DNA of 64,000 nucleotides, taken from NCBI GenBank assembly GCA_013214945.1, contig JABSRT010000018.1, forward strand, positions 1 through 64,000, read 5' to 3'. Position numbers and translations under genes: made by a program. Under the pieces are notes generated by a model. That model was not told the DNA's origin. It was given only the letters and a program-made list of their open reading frames with translations, and ran no database searches. Positions 28,402-37,719 of this stretch are shown one piece after another. How positions within the stretch are numbered: the stretch's first letter is position 1; every line of letters begins with the position of its first letter. This DNA is from Gammaproteobacteria bacterium. GTDB lineage: Bacteria; Pseudomonadota; Gammaproteobacteria; Enterobacterales; Psychrobiaceae.

Positions 28402-29571
28402 CTATTTAGACTCGTTAAATAATTCGCGGCCAATTAACATCCGGCGAATTTCAGAGGTGCCTGCGCCAATTTCATACAGCTTAGCATCGCGTAATAAACG
28501 ACCCGCGGCAAACTCGTTAATGTAACCATTGCCACCGAGCAGTTGAATGGTGTCTAAGGCCATTTTAGTGGCAAGTTCAGCACTGAATAAGATAACAGCG
28601 GCGCTGTCTTTGCGGGTGGCTTCACCACGGGCACAAGACTGAGCCACAGCATAAACGTAGGCTTTTGCTGCGTTCATTTGGGTGTACATGTCGGCTATTT
28701 TGCCTTGCACGAGTTGAAACTCACCAATCGATTGTCCAAACTGCACGCGGTCGTGAATGTAAGGTACAACTAAGTCCATGCACGCGTCCATAATGCCTAA
28801 TGGGCCACCGGCTAGCACTAAGCGTTCGTAATCAAGGCCACTCATTAACACTTTAACGCCGTTATTTAATCCGCCTAAAATGTTTTCTTCTGGTACTTCG
28901 CAGTCTTGAAATACTAGCTCGCAAGTATTTGAGCCGCGCATGCCTAATTTGTCGAGTTTTTGCGCTTGAGTAAAGCCTTTAAAGCCACGTTCGATAATGA
29001 ATGCGGTAATGCCATGCGCACCTTTATCAAGATCTGTTTTGGCATACACGACATAAGTTTGAGCGTCGGGGCCGTTGGTGATCCACATTTTTGTGCCGTT
29101 TAAAATGTAACGGTCGCCGTCTTTGCGGGCATGAAGTTTCATTGATACGACGTCAGAACCAGCATTGGGCTCACTCATGGCTAGTGCGCCAACATGCTCA
29201 CCACTGATAAGTTTTGGTAGGTATTTTTCTTTTTGGGCTTGGTTGCCGTTACGGTTGATTTGATTAACACATAAATTTGAATGGGCACCGTACGACAGGC
29301 CAACCGACGCCGACGCGCGGCTGATTTCTTGCATTGCTACTACATGGGCTAAGTAGCCCATATCAACTCCACCGAATTCTTCCGCTACGGTAACGCCTAA
29401 TAAGCCCATATCACCGAATTTACGCCATAAGTCCGCTGGAAATTCGTTGTCTTTGTCAATTTGTTCGGCGCGCGGCGCTATTTCATCGGTGGCAAATGCG
29501 TTGACGGTATCGCGCAGCATGTCGATGGTTTCACCGAGGCCAAAGTTAAGTGAGCTAAAGGTTGATTGCAT
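28402..29571 (-). CDS. liuA: Isovaleryl-CoA dehydrogenase
   Basis: A 389-residue acyl-CoA dehydrogenase that oxidises isovaleryl-CoA to 3-methylcrotonyl-CoA with FAD and electron-transferring flavoprotein. Signatures [17 protein letters not shown] and [17 protein letters not shown] bind flavin and substrate; [19 protein letters not shown] holds the region with the IVD-type catalytic Glu (here YERL); [13 protein letters not shown] lies near the C-terminus. It follows liuR by 32 bp and opens the catabolic part of the operon. Confidence 0.95.
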   Translation of the reverse strand: MQSTFSSLNFGLGETIDMLRDTVNAFATDEIAPRAEQIDKDNEFPADLWRKFGDMGLLGVTVAEEFGGVDMGYLAHVVAMQEISRASASVGLSYGAHSNLCVNQINRNGNQAQKEKYLPKLISGEHVGALAMSEPNAGSDVVSMKLHARKDGDRYILNGTKMWITNGPDAQTYVVYAKTDLDKGAHGITAFIIERGFKGFTQAQKLDKLGMRGSNTCELVFQDCEVPEENILGGLNNGVKVLMSGLDYERLVLAGGPLGIMDACMDLVVPYIHDRVQFGQSIGEFQLVQGKIADMYTQMNAAKAYVYAVAQSCARGEATRKDSAAVILFSAELATKMALDTIQLLGGNGYINEFAAGRLLRDAKLYEIGAGTSEIRRMLIGRELFNESK

Positions 29572-29603
29572 GTCAGTCTCCGTTGTGCCGACATTTGCGA
29601 CGG

Positions 29604-29990
29604 CTAAGTTAAGTCTTTTAATTCGCTTTTACAGCGAGCCTCCACCGAACTCAACTCCATTAGTACTACAGTTATGTCTTCCATTTGTTGTTGCAGATGA
29701 TCTTTTTTCTCATCGATTAAACTTAACATGGTGTGTAACTGCTGCACGCTAGAGCGATCGGCGTCGTATAATTCGAATAAACGACGAGTTTCTGCTAACG
29801 AAAAACCTAATCGTTTACCCCGTAAAATTAATTTCAGTCTGACTCTGTCTTGTGGGCTATAAATACGTGTTTGGCCACGACGATTAGGTTTGATCAAACT
29901 TTGATCTTCATAAAACCTAATGCTTCTGGTTGTGACATCAAACTCTTTTGCCAGCTCACTAATTGAGTAGCTCTTTTGTGGTTCATTCAT
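29604..29990 (-). CDS. liuR: MerR-family regulator LiuR
   Basis: A 128-residue MerR-type regulator. The winged helix-turn-helix is [20 protein letters not shown] (about residues 8-27) with wing [16 protein letters not shown], then a long coiled-coil dimerisation helix (about 80-118). There is no cysteine-rich metal loop, as expected for LiuR, which senses branched-chain acyl-CoA intermediates in relatives. It is the first gene of the liu operon and probably regulates itself through the site at 30024-30048. Confidence 0.92.
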   Translation of the reverse strand: MNEPQKSYSISELAKEFDVTTRSIRFYEDQSLIKPNRRGQTRIYSPQDRVRLKLILRGKRLGFSLAETRRLFELYDADRSSVQQLHTMLSLIDEKKDHLQQQMEDITVVLMELSSVEARCKSELKDLT

Positions 29991-30023
29991 TACTAGTCAT
30001 CCTGCTATTGACTACACCTTATA

Positions 30024-30048
30024 TGAAGTTTACGTAAAGGTAAAGTTC
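30024..30048 (-). promoter_or_regulatory. Predicted LiuR site upstream of liuR
   Basis: The segment contains TTTACGTAAA (palindromic) within TTTACGTAAAGGTAAAG on the plus strand, 34 bp upstream of the liuR start. A TATAAG -10-like box follows on the minus strand. Its 12-mer ACGTAAAGGTAA recurs on the minus strand at the second site. Confidence 0.72.
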
Positions 30049-30292
30049 GTTTGGGCGCAAGTTATATATTGTTGTTATCTGAATTAATTTTATCGACCTT
30101 TCTACCGGACTGATTATCGATTTTTTTACTGGAGTTAGTGTATTACTTTCGCGTTATTTCGTCACCCGCTGCCTAGTGCTTTAGTGGTGATTATTTAAGT
30201 TAAATTGGCGCTAAAGCCATAATTTTTACTGAAAATAAGCCGGTTTAGCCGCTGTTAGCGCTAAGTCTAACACGCTAAGGTCTAATAATTTA

Positions 30293-30312
30293 CAGTTACC
30301 TTTACGTGTTAG
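30293..30312 (+). promoter_or_regulatory. Predicted LiuR site upstream of the acyl-CoA synthetase gene
   Basis: CAGTTACCTTTACGTGTTAG shares TTACCTTTACGT, the reverse complement of ACGTAAAGGTAA in the first site. A TTTACA/TAGTAAT-like promoter overlaps it, about 70 bp before the GTG start. Confidence 0.6.
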
Positions 30313-30378
30313 TAATAGTTGCACAGTCGTAGTCGTCATAATAAAACCTTGTCATTAAATGTGTAACAGGAGCATCTT

Positions 30379-32280
30379 GTGGAACAGAGTGAAACCTATC
30401 AGCAACTTTATCGTCGTTCAATTGAACAGCCTGAACAATTTTGGGCTGAGGCAGCCGAGCAAATTAGTTGGAGCAAACCTTGGGATAAGGTTTTAGATAC
30501 CAGCGATAAGCCCTATTATCGTTGGTTTAGCGGCGCGATGCTTAATACTTGTTACAATGCGGTTGACCGCCATGTTGAAGCGGGATTTGGTCAGCAAGTC
30601 GCGATTATTTATGACTCTCCCGTTACCGCTACCAAACAGAAAATAACCTACCTTGAGTTACAGGGTCAAGTGGCCAAACTCGCTGGCGTGTTAGCCGGAC
30701 TTGGCGTGGTGAAAGGCGATCGGGTGGTCATTTACATGCCAATGATCCCGCAAACCTTAGTGGGCATGCTCGCTTGCGCACGTTTAGGGGCTATTCACTC
30801 GGTTGTGTTTGGCGGTTTTGCGGCCAACGAACTGGCCAGTAGAATTGATGACGCCAAACCCAAGGTAATTTTGGCGGCTTCTTGTGGCATTGAACCAAAC
30901 AGACAAGTTGCCTACAAACCACTGCTTGACGAAGCGTTAGCGATTGCGTCGCATAAACCAACCAATACGATTATCTATCAGCGTCCGCAGTTGCTGGCAG
31001 CGATGACCCCAGGTCGAGATCTAGATTGGCAAGAGGCTAGCGACGCGGCCAAACCGCACCCTTGTGTTGATGTAGCGGCAACCGATCCGCTTTATATTTT
31101 ATATACCTCGGGCACCACGGGCCAACCTAAAGGGGTGGTGCGTGACAATGGTGGGCATGCGGTTGCGCTTGCGTGGTCGATGAAACATATTTATAACGTT
31201 AAGCCCGGTGATGTATTTTGGGCGGCCAGTGATGTCGGCTGGGTGGTTGGCCATTCTTACATTTGTTATGGGCCATTAATTAATCGTTGCACCACGGTGT
31301 TGTTTGAAGGAAAACCCGTTGGCACACCAGACGCTGGCACGTTTTGGCGGGTAATTGAAGAATATCAGGTTAAAAGCTTCTTTACTGCGCCAACGGCATT
31401 TCGCGCGATAAAGGGCATAGATCCTGAAGGTCTGTTGATTGATAAATACGACATCAGTTGTCTTAATGCCTTGTATTTAGCGGGCGAGCGCTGCGATCCG
31501 GCAACGCTAAGCTGGGCTCAGAAAAAACTCAAAATACCCGTGGTCGATCATTGGTGGCAAACTGAAACTGGCTGGTCTATTGCCGCTAATTTATTGGGCA
31601 GTTGTCCTGCGCCAATAAAAGCGGGCTCACCGACCCGAGCAGTGCCTGGTTATAACGTTGCCGTGCTCGACTCTGATGGTGAGCCTGTACCAGCGGGGCA
31701 GTCGGGTTTAATTGTGATTAAATTGCCATTACCACCGGGCACCTTGCCGACGCTTTGGCAAAACAATCAACGCTATTATGATGCTTATTTGAGTCAGTTC
31801 GACGGTTATTATCTTACTGGGGATGCGGGATATATTGATGAAGACGACTATTTGTGGATTATGAATCGGATTGACGATGTCATTAATGTCGCCGGTCATC
31901 GTTTGTCGACTGGGCGCTTAGAAGAAGCTTTAAGCAATCATAAAAGTGTCGCTGAAGTTGCAGTTATTGGGGTGAACGATCAGCTAAAAGGCGAATTACC
32001 TTTAGGCTTAGTGGTGCTCAACAGCGAGTGTCAGCTAAGTATCAAGGAAATTGAGCAGCAGTTGATAGCGCAGGTTCGCAATGAAGTTGGGCCTGTCGCG
32101 GCATTTAAATTGATTGCGGTGGTCGATAAATTACCGAAAACCCGTTCTGGTAAAATTTTACGCGCGACCATGAAAAGCATTGCCAATAATCAAGAATATG
32201 GCATACCGGCAACGATTGAAGATGTGTCGGTGTTGCGTTCAATTGAGCAATCGCTGCAAAATCTGGGTTACGCGCAGTAG
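30379..32280 (+). CDS. Propionyl-CoA synthetase-type acyl-CoA synthetase (PrpE-like)
   Basis: A 633-residue AMP-forming acyl-CoA synthetase. It starts at GTG with AGGAG 6 bp upstream. The N-terminal ACAS_N region has the YYRWFSGAMLNTCYNAVDRH stretch typical of PrpE-like enzymes. The P-loop LYTSGTTGQPKGVVRDNGGH, A5-type DHWWQTETGW, YLTGDAGYIDEDDYLWIMNR with the hinge, and the acetylatable Lys in KTRSGKILRATMK are all present. It activates a short acid (propionate, acetate or a branched acid) for CoA metabolism. Position opposite liuR with a shared motif suggests LiuR control. Confidence 0.88.
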   Translation: MEQSETYQQLYRRSIEQPEQFWAEAAEQISWSKPWDKVLDTSDKPYYRWFSGAMLNTCYNAVDRHVEAGFGQQVAIIYDSPVTATKQKITYLELQGQVAKLAGVLAGLGVVKGDRVVIYMPMIPQTLVGMLACARLGAIHSVVFGGFAANELASRIDDAKPKVILAASCGIEPNRQVAYKPLLDEALAIASHKPTNTIIYQRPQLLAAMTPGRDLDWQEASDAAKPHPCVDVAATDPLYILYTSGTTGQPKGVVRDNGGHAVALAWSMKHIYNVKPGDVFWAASDVGWVVGHSYICYGPLINRCTTVLFEGKPVGTPDAGTFWRVIEEYQVKSFFTAPTAFRAIKGIDPEGLLIDKYDISCLNALYLAGERCDPATLSWAQKKLKIPVVDHWWQTETGWSIAANLLGSCPAPIKAGSPTRAVPGYNVAVLDSDGEPVPAGQSGLIVIKLPLPPGTLPTLWQNNQRYYDAYLSQFDGYYLTGDAGYIDEDDYLWIMNRIDDVINVAGHRLSTGRLEEALSNHKSVAEVAVIGVNDQLKGELPLGLVVLNSECQLSIKEIEQQLIAQVRNEVGPVAAFKLIAVVDKLPKTRSGKILRATMKSIANNQEYGIPATIEDVSVLRSIEQSLQNLGYAQ

Positions 32281-32366
32281 CAATATTAGTAGACTCGGTC
32301 ATAAGGCTAGTGACCGAGTGCTATTTTGCGTTATCATAAGCTGTCTAAGGTAAACCGAGCAAAACA

Positions 32367-32732
32367 TTGGCCGAACAAGTACAAATGAATTTATTGTCTT
32401 TCCAGCGAAAAACAATCAACTCTTATCAACTAAAGGCCGACATTCGGGCCACTGGCGCGGTATTAATGCGCAAAGGGCGCTCGCGCAACTGGATTTTACA
32501 GGCCGATAACGAACAGATACAACAGATTATCGCGCACATTGAGCAAGCAGAGCAGCCAAGCTGGTTGTGGTTAATCAAGGTGCTTAATAAGCAGCATCAG
32601 CAGTTAACGAGTCAGCAATTACTCAATCTTGTTGAACGTAATCCGGCGATATCGCTTAATCAATTAATCGGTTTAACCAATTGTACCCGCGCGCAAGCGA
32701 GAGAGGCAATGGATCAGTTTGAATGGCTGTAG
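32367..32732 (+). CDS. RRF-like family protein (PF12614-type)
   Basis: A 121-residue basic protein found in gammaproteobacteria and annotated as ribosome recycling factor family protein, although it is not Frr itself. Recognised segments are SFQRKTINSYQLKADIRATG and LMRKGRSRNWILQAD, then a C-terminal helical half (NPAISLNQLIGLTNCTRAQA) that looks like a small helix-turn-helix. The frame can start at TTG (32367) or ATG (32385); neither has a clear binding site. A strong hairpin terminator follows. Function is unknown. Confidence 0.6.
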   Translation: MAEQVQMNLLSFQRKTINSYQLKADIRATGAVLMRKGRSRNWILQADNEQIQQIIAHIEQAEQPSWLWLIKVLNKQHQQLTSQQLLNLVERNPAISLNQLIGLTNCTRAQAREAMDQFEWL

Positions 32733-32788
32733 CCCTAGCTATTTACATTAGTTAACGCCGCTTGCAGGAAGTTAAACCATTAAGATCA

Positions 32789-32824
32789 AAAAAGGAGCTG
32801 TTATCTCTAACAGCTCCTTTTTTT
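32789..32824. terminator. Bidirectional rho-independent terminator
   Basis: AAAAGGAGCTGTTA pairs with TAACAGCTCCTTTT around a 4-base loop, followed by T7 on the plus strand and A-rich sequence for the minus strand. It serves the RRF-like gene and the convergent DUF3622 gene. Confidence 0.9.
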
Positions 32825-32860
32825 AACTCTTAAGCACCAATTCGTGATTGGTGTTAACGC

Positions 32861-33073
32861 TTAGTTAGAGCGTCGTGCATTACGTCGCTTAAGGTTTTCT
32901 AAGAATGATACTAGCTCTGTTTGAGCCCACTGCGTTGCTTCAGCTTCAGTAGCAAAACCATCTTGGGTTTTTGATACGATAGTTTCGCGTGCTGTTTTAC
33001 GTCTTACGATTTGTGCAGTCCAAGTCTCGTTGTCTTGTTCAATGCGGTAATCGAATTTTTTACCTTTACTCAT
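32861..33073 (-). CDS. DUF3622 family small protein
   Basis: A 70-residue protein when started at MSKGKKFDYRIEQ (33073), preceded by GGGA; an upstream in-frame ATG would add 23 residues not expected in the family. EDNETWTAQIVRRKT-like sequence, SKTQDGFATEAEATQWAQTE and the basic tail NLKRRNARRSN match DUF3622, a short cytosolic gammaproteobacterial family of unknown function. Confidence 0.75.
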   Translation of the reverse strand: MSKGKKFDYRIEQDNETWTAQIVRRKTARETIVSKTQDGFATEAEATQWAQTELVSFLENLKRRNARRSN

Positions 33074-33342
33074 GTCGCTTGTTTCCCGGCGGTCGTTGAT
33101 TATTAGGGCTATAAATGGCGTTTTTTTATTCAATAATGCCACGCCAAATTGCTATGGGGGCAATTCTACCGTAAAGCGAGAGCTTGGGCACTAAAAAAAC
33201 GTAAAAATAGGGTAAAGATCGTGTTTTATTTGCTAAACTGCCTCGGTGTTTTGGGTGTTGTGAACACTTGTTTATTTATTATATCAACAGTCTGATAGGC
33301 GAGGGGTTTGCCCCGTCGAGATTGCAGCTGTACGGAGTACAA

Positions 33343-33870
33343 ATGTTAAAAATTATTGCTTATGTTGTGCTCGCACTTTTTTTAGCCTTAGTGGCGGTGT
33401 ATTTTTGGGTTGAAGCGCAACGAAAAAAAGAAAAAGAAGAGAAACAACAAGCTATCGCGCTGCAAATCAGTACGATGAAAGACAACTTTAAGAAAGACCT
33501 AAACCAGATGGTCTCAGATCAGTTATTAAGCAAAGCAGGCAGTGATAGTATTTATCGCATTGCTAATAACTTTTTTGTTTTTCAACCGATCAGTGACGAT
33601 AACATCTTTTATTGCGAACAAATTTTATGCCGAGTGCGCGATGCTTTACCGATGCTCAATGGTGAGGCCAACAATTTAGAACAAGCACAAGAATTTACCA
33701 GTCTGTTTGTTCAATCGTTGCCAACAGATGCCGGTGGCTACAATGCGCATTTTTATCGGATGCGACTACCTGAATTAATTTCCCAGCTGACGACTTATCA
33801 AGAACAAGCGGGCGAAACTAAATCACAAACCCTGCCACAAGCTGAATCTGTAGCTGAGCATGTGGCATAA
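33343..33870 (+). CDS. Single-pass membrane protein of unknown function
   Basis: A 175-residue protein when started at the ATG at 33343, which has GGAG 6 bp upstream; the longer frame from 33268 lacks such a site. One N-terminal transmembrane helix (IIAYVVLALFLALVAVYFWV) is followed by a Lys/Glu-rich stretch (EAQRKKEKEEKQQ) and a helical domain (about 45-155). I do not recognise a named domain. It may be an inner-membrane-anchored cytosolic protein. The DUF2913-like gene follows 82 bp later. Confidence 0.68.
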   Translation: MLKIIAYVVLALFLALVAVYFWVEAQRKKEKEEKQQAIALQISTMKDNFKKDLNQMVSDQLLSKAGSDSIYRIANNFFVFQPISDDNIFYCEQILCRVRDALPMLNGEANNLEQAQEFTSLFVQSLPTDAGGYNAHFYRMRLPELISQLTTYQEQAGETKSQTLPQAESVAEHVA

Positions 33871-33952
33871 CATTTATTAAAATAAACACTCGCGTCATCA
33901 TGCTTTATAGGGATAACGCGAGTGTGGTTAACATTATTATTAGGAAATTAAG

Positions 33953-34600
33953 ATGGCTTTATTTTGTCAGGAAATCTATCGAGTGGTGAGTGACGGCCTG
34001 AGTGATCTAACCCAGGCGCAAGAGGCCGGAAAAACCCCGACCAATCCACTGAGTGAAAATCATTTTTTTAGTGCTTGGATCACCAAAGCATTAAAATCGC
34101 ATCGGTTCGACATTTGTGTCGTTCCGCCGCTGTCTGGTTGGCAACGCCAAGCAAGAACCCAAGGAGTTCAAGCGGGTCTTAAACAACAATTTTTAGCGAT
34201 ACAACGAACTTATGCGCCAATTTTGGTGGATAATAACGAAAGTAAGCCAATCGTTAAAACCCAGTTTACTAAGCTAACTGAATTGCTAACTACTGCTGAC
34301 TGGCAAGTGACAATTGAGCTTGAAGTTGGAAAAAAGTTGAGCCTTAGATCTAGTGGGTTGTCTTCGTTGGTGATCTGTAGCAAACGTTGGTCGGTTGCTT
34401 TTGATGACGATGGTCAATTGATTAAACCGATTTCGTTATATGTCCGTGGTGACACTCAAGGTTTGATCGATTTGGCGCATAGCGTTGATTTGTTATTGCA
34501 TAAGAAAACCGACTACAAATCAGCGGTAAAATATCATGGTCAATACCTGATCCATCCATTGAATAATGGCAGTGATTTACCTTGTATTATTAGTGAATAA
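33953..34600 (+). CDS. DUF2913-like protein
   Basis: A 215-residue cytosolic protein with no signal or membrane segment. NPLSENHFFSAWITKALKSH near residues 31-50, followed by FDICVVPPLSGWQRQARTQG, resembles the start of DUF2913 proteins of Vibrio and relatives. The match is from memory and tentative. AGGAAATTAAG lies just upstream of the ATG. No function is known. Confidence 0.58.
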   Translation: MALFCQEIYRVVSDGLSDLTQAQEAGKTPTNPLSENHFFSAWITKALKSHRFDICVVPPLSGWQRQARTQGVQAGLKQQFLAIQRTYAPILVDNNESKPIVKTQFTKLTELLTTADWQVTIELEVGKKLSLRSSGLSSLVICSKRWSVAFDDDGQLIKPISLYVRGDTQGLIDLAHSVDLLLHKKTDYKSAVKYHGQYLIHPLNNGSDLPCIISE

Positions 34601-34690
34601 ACTAGTTGTTATTCGGTAATCTGATTAGCTTAGTTTTAAACGGTTACAAAACCTATATCTAGAACACAGGTTAAGTAATAATGCTGGCGC

Positions 34691-34712
34691 GCGAGATAAC
34701 GTATTATCTCGC
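34691..34712. terminator. Hairpin between convergent genes
   Basis: GCGAGATAA (34691-34699) pairs with TTATCTCGC (34704-34712) around CGTA. It lies between the DUF2913-like gene and ppiC; no strong U tract follows. Confidence 0.6.
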
Positions 34713-34757
34713 GGCTAGTGGAAATGTTATGCGGGCAGTTTTGACGTTAAACGAGGA

Positions 34758-35036
34758 TTAGTTACGGTAAAGCGTCTTAATTAAATGAAAACCAAATTGG
34801 GTTCTAACAGGACCATGCACTTCTAAAATCGCTTTTTTAAACACGACATCGTCAAAAGCCTTAACCATTTGTCCAGGCTTAAACTCGCCCAAATCACCAC
34901 CTTTTTTCCCCGAAGGACACGTTGAATACTTTTTTGCTAGGGTCGCGAAACTTTCACCTTTGGCTAACAATTTTTTGATTTTTTCGGCTTCTGGTTTGGT
35001 TTTAACTAAAATATGTACTGCGCAGGCTTTAGCCAT
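34758..35036 (-). CDS. ppiC: Peptidyl-prolyl cis-trans isomerase PpiC (parvulin)
   Basis: A 92-residue single-domain parvulin starting at the second of two adjacent ATGs (MAKACAVHILVKTKPEAE), matching the Escherichia coli PpiC start. KKYSTCPSGKKGGDLGEFKP, FKKAILEVHGPVRTQFGFHL and IKTLYRN fit PpiC almost residue for residue. It is cytosolic and speeds prolyl isomerisation. It follows sapF by 21 bp and could be cotranscribed with the sap genes. Confidence 0.93.
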   Translation of the reverse strand: MAKACAVHILVKTKPEAEKIKKLLAKGESFATLAKKYSTCPSGKKGGDLGEFKPGQMVKAFDDVVFKKAILEVHGPVRTQFGFHLIKTLYRN

Positions 35037-35057
35037 CATGTTTTCTCTTAAAAAATA

Positions 35058-35825
35058 TCAACAGTCGATATTATAAAGTAATTTTTTAGATACGTCGTTT
35101 GTTGGCGCATTTAAAATTTGCTTAGCATCACCAAACTCAATCATTTTACCTTGATCCAATACCATAATTTTATCGCTAATATGACGCACTATATTCATGT
35201 TGTTCGATACAAACACGTAAGACAGTCCCATATCGTATTGCAGTTTCAATAATAAGTTAATGATTTGAGAACGAACTGACATGTCTAACACCGACAAGGC
35301 TTCGTCGGCCACAATAATGTGTGGGTCTAACATTAAGGCTCGGGCAACCCCAATGCGTTGCTTTTGGCCACCTGAAATCATGTGGGGATAAAAATGGGCA
35401 TGCTCGGGCAATAACCCCACCTGACGCAGTTTGCTGTAGACTTCTTTTTCGCGGTCTTTTTTATTAATATCGGTCGCAAAAATTAACGGCTCCTCAAGCA
35501 AATTACCAATTCTGATCCTTGGGTTAAGCGAGGTATCAGCGTCTTGAAAAATCATTCGGATATAGCGACAGCGTTGGCGGTGGTTTTTTGATTCAAGCTG
35601 TTCGCCTTCAAGAATAATTTCACCGGCACTGCGTTGTTCTGCGCCAACTAAAATGCGGGCTAAAGTCGATTTACCTGAGCCACTGCTGCCAATAACAGAC
35701 AGGGTTTGTTGCTCAGCCAATGAAAAAGAAATGGGTCCTAATGCATGTTTATATTGGGGAATTAACCATTTATAACCTGTGTGAAATGATTTTTTTAGGT
35801 CATTGACCTCAAGCAGGTTAGTCAT
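35058..35825 (-). CDS. sapF: Peptide ABC transporter ATPase SapF
   Basis: A 255-residue ABC ATPase. Walker A is GSSGSGKSTLA (about residue 48), the signature MISGGQKQRIGVARAL and Walker B IIVADEALSVLD. FKKSFHTGYKW at the start resembles SapF/DppF-type subunits. It pairs with SapD to power the SapBC permease, which in enterics imports antimicrobial and other peptides or exports putrescine. Last of the sapABCDF operon, overlapping sapD by 1 bp. Confidence 0.92.
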   Translation of the reverse strand: MTNLLEVNDLKKSFHTGYKWLIPQYKHALGPISFSLAEQQTLSVIGSSGSGKSTLARILVGAEQRSAGEIILEGEQLESKNHRQRCRYIRMIFQDADTSLNPRIRIGNLLEEPLIFATDINKKDREKEVYSKLRQVGLLPEHAHFYPHMISGGQKQRIGVARALMLDPHIIVADEALSVLDMSVRSQIINLLLKLQYDMGLSYVFVSNNMNIVRHISDKIMVLDQGKMIEFGDAKQILNAPTNDVSKKLLYNIDC

Positions 35826-36826
35826 TATTGGGACTCAGCGTTGTCATAAGTAATGGGGAAGTGGCAAGAGTAGAAATGGCCATTCTTCTCTTTCATTTTT
35901 GGCATTTCGACACAACGGCGTTGCGCATTGGGGCAGCGAGGGCCTAGCCGGCAGCCGATCGGCAAATGTTGCATGGTCGGCACACAGCCAGACAGCGAGC
36001 TAAGCTGAGATTTATGACTTAGTTTGTCATCAAAATGCGGCATGCTGCGCAACAGCGCAATGGTATAAGGGTGAAATGGCCGGCTAAATATTTGCTTGGT
36101 TTGACCCGACTCAACGGTTTGACCGCTATACATTACGGTGATTTTTTGGGTCCAATGTTCAATGTACTCCAAATCATGGCTGATTAGCAGTATTGATACA
36201 TCATTGATTTTATTTAATTTTTTAAATAATTTAAATATTTGAGCCTGAGCGCCACTTTCTAATACCGTGGTTGGTTCGTCGGCAATTAACAGCCGGGGTT
36301 TGTAAGCTATCGCCATCGCGATTAATACGCGCTGACACATGCCTTCAGTTAACTCGTCTGGGTAACTGTCCATGACGTGGCGGTGATTATCTATTCCTAC
36401 TTTATGCAATAATTGACGGATCCGTACTTCGCGCCACTGTTTTCTCTGCCAAAACGGGACGTCGGGGGCGATGGTCGCCAACGACTCGTGCATTTGATGA
36501 CCCACTGTGTCATTAGGATCAAGACAAGTAGAAGGATCTTGAAATACCATGGCTATTTCGCTGCCCATTAACTTGCGCCGTTCACGAGCGGTAAGTGACA
36601 GCAAATCGATGCCGTTATAACGCAGGCGATCAGCCGAGACCCGCCAGCGGTTACTTAAAATACCCATGATCGCTTTTGCGACTAACGATTTTCCTGAGCC
36701 CGATTCGCCGACCAAGCCACGAATTTCGCCGGGATCAATCTGTAAATTTACCCGATCGACCGCTTTAATTTTGCCGTCAGGGGTATCAAGTTCAATGGTT
36801 AAATTTCGGATGTCGAGTAAAGGCAT
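35825..36826 (-). CDS. sapD: Peptide ABC transporter ATPase SapD
   Basis: A 333-residue ABC ATPase. Walker A is GESGSGKSLVAKAI, and the Q-loop VFQDPSTCLDPN, Walker B LLIADEPTTVLE and the C-terminal oligopeptide-type extension with a cysteine cluster (GCRLGPRCPNAQRRC) match SapD/DppD. The canonical LSGGQ signature is replaced by LTEGMCQRVLIAM, as known in SapD of other bacteria. It overlaps both sapC and sapF by single bases. Confidence 0.92.
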   Translation of the reverse strand: MPLLDIRNLTIELDTPDGKIKAVDRVNLQIDPGEIRGLVGESGSGKSLVAKAIMGILSNRWRVSADRLRYNGIDLLSLTARERRKLMGSEIAMVFQDPSTCLDPNDTVGHQMHESLATIAPDVPFWQRKQWREVRIRQLLHKVGIDNHRHVMDSYPDELTEGMCQRVLIAMAIAYKPRLLIADEPTTVLESGAQAQIFKLFKKLNKINDVSILLISHDLEYIEHWTQKITVMYSGQTVESGQTKQIFSRPFHPYTIALLRSMPHFDDKLSHKSQLSSLSGCVPTMQHLPIGCRLGPRCPNAQRRCVEMPKMKEKNGHFYSCHFPITYDNAESQ

Positions 36827-37719
36827 TAATCGATCCTCTCTTTGAGGGCACGTTGCAGACCGTTTCCTATCATGTTGATTGATAACACACTACAAAAAAT
36901 GGCCAAACCAGGGATCGCGACATTCCACGGCGCTAAAAATATTAAGTCGAGCCCTTCAGATAACATCGCGCCCCATTCTGAACGTGGCGATTGCGCCCCT
37001 AGTTTTAAAAAACCTAAGGTCGCAATATCAATGATAGCAATTGAGATTGATAAGGTAATTTGAATCACTAGTGCATCGAGAATATTGGGTAAAATAGAAT
37101 GAAAAAATATTTGCGATTTATTGGCGCCATCGAGCTTGGTCGCGGTGACATATTCTTTTGATAACTCATGATGTACTGCGTTATGGGTTGCACGCATAAA
37201 TTGCGGGGTTAATGAAATGCCAACGGCTAACATCACATTGGTGATGCCAGGTCCGCTGATAGCGACAAAGACTATCGCTAGCAACAACGATGGAATAGCC
37301 AGGGTAGCATCGAGAATATGGTTGAGAATACTCGATTGCAGGCCATGACTCATACCCGAGAATATGCCAATGATACAGCCAAAAAACAAGGCAATAAAGG
37401 TCACTAAAATACTGGAACCAAAGGTTGTTCTGGTGCCATAAATGAGGTTTGAAAAGATGTCTCTTCCTAGGTCATCGGTACCAAAGAAAAAAGCAACATG
37501 TCCTTCGGGATGCCACGACGGAGGCATCAGCAAGGCGCTAGAATGTTGATAGCCCTGTGGGTAAGGGGCCAACAAAGGGGCAAAAATGCTAATTAACATA
37601 AAAATGGCAAAAATCCACAGACCGAGCATGGCCAATGGTGATGCTGCAAAGTTACGCCAAATTTGCTGCAACGGCGAAGGAATAATCTCATCCTGATAAA
37701 TGTGGCTAGTTCTTGCCAT
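36826..37719 (-). CDS. sapC: Peptide ABC transporter permease SapC
   Basis: A 297-residue inner-membrane permease with six hydrophobic helices. The ATG at 37719 has GGAG 8 bp upstream and is preferred to an in-frame TTG at 37749. FGTDDLGRDIFSNLIYGTRTT and the EAA-type loop EYVTATKLDGANKSQIFFHS are typical of the DppC/SapC family. It overlaps sapB by 14 bp, suggesting coupled translation. Confidence 0.92.
   Translation of the reverse strand: MARTSHIYQDEIIPSPLQQIWRNFAASPLAMLGLWIFAIFMLISIFAPLLAPYPQGYQHSSALLMPPSWHPEGHVAFFFGTDDLGRDIFSNLIYGTRTTFGSSILVTFIALFFGCIIGIFSGMSHGLQSSILNHILDATLAIPSLLLAIVFVAISGPGITNVMLAVGISLTPQFMRATHNAVHHELSKEYVTATKLDGANKSQIFFHSILPNILDALVIQITLSISIAIIDIATLGFLKLGAQSPRSEWGAMLSEGLDLIFLAPWNVAIPGLAIFCSVLSINMIGNGLQRALKERID

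Larger units (their letters stand above)
29991..30378. other. Divergent control region between liuR and the acyl-CoA synthetase gene
   Basis: This 388-bp gap contains the two LiuR-like sites listed separately, one at each end, in opposite orientation. No ORF or further structure is supported in the middle. Confidence 0.65.

Noticed and set aside
35825-36826. Inactive SapD because of the missing LSGGQ motif
   Set aside because: The LTEGM-type signature is usual in SapD proteins, and Walker A and B are intact, so this is not a defect.
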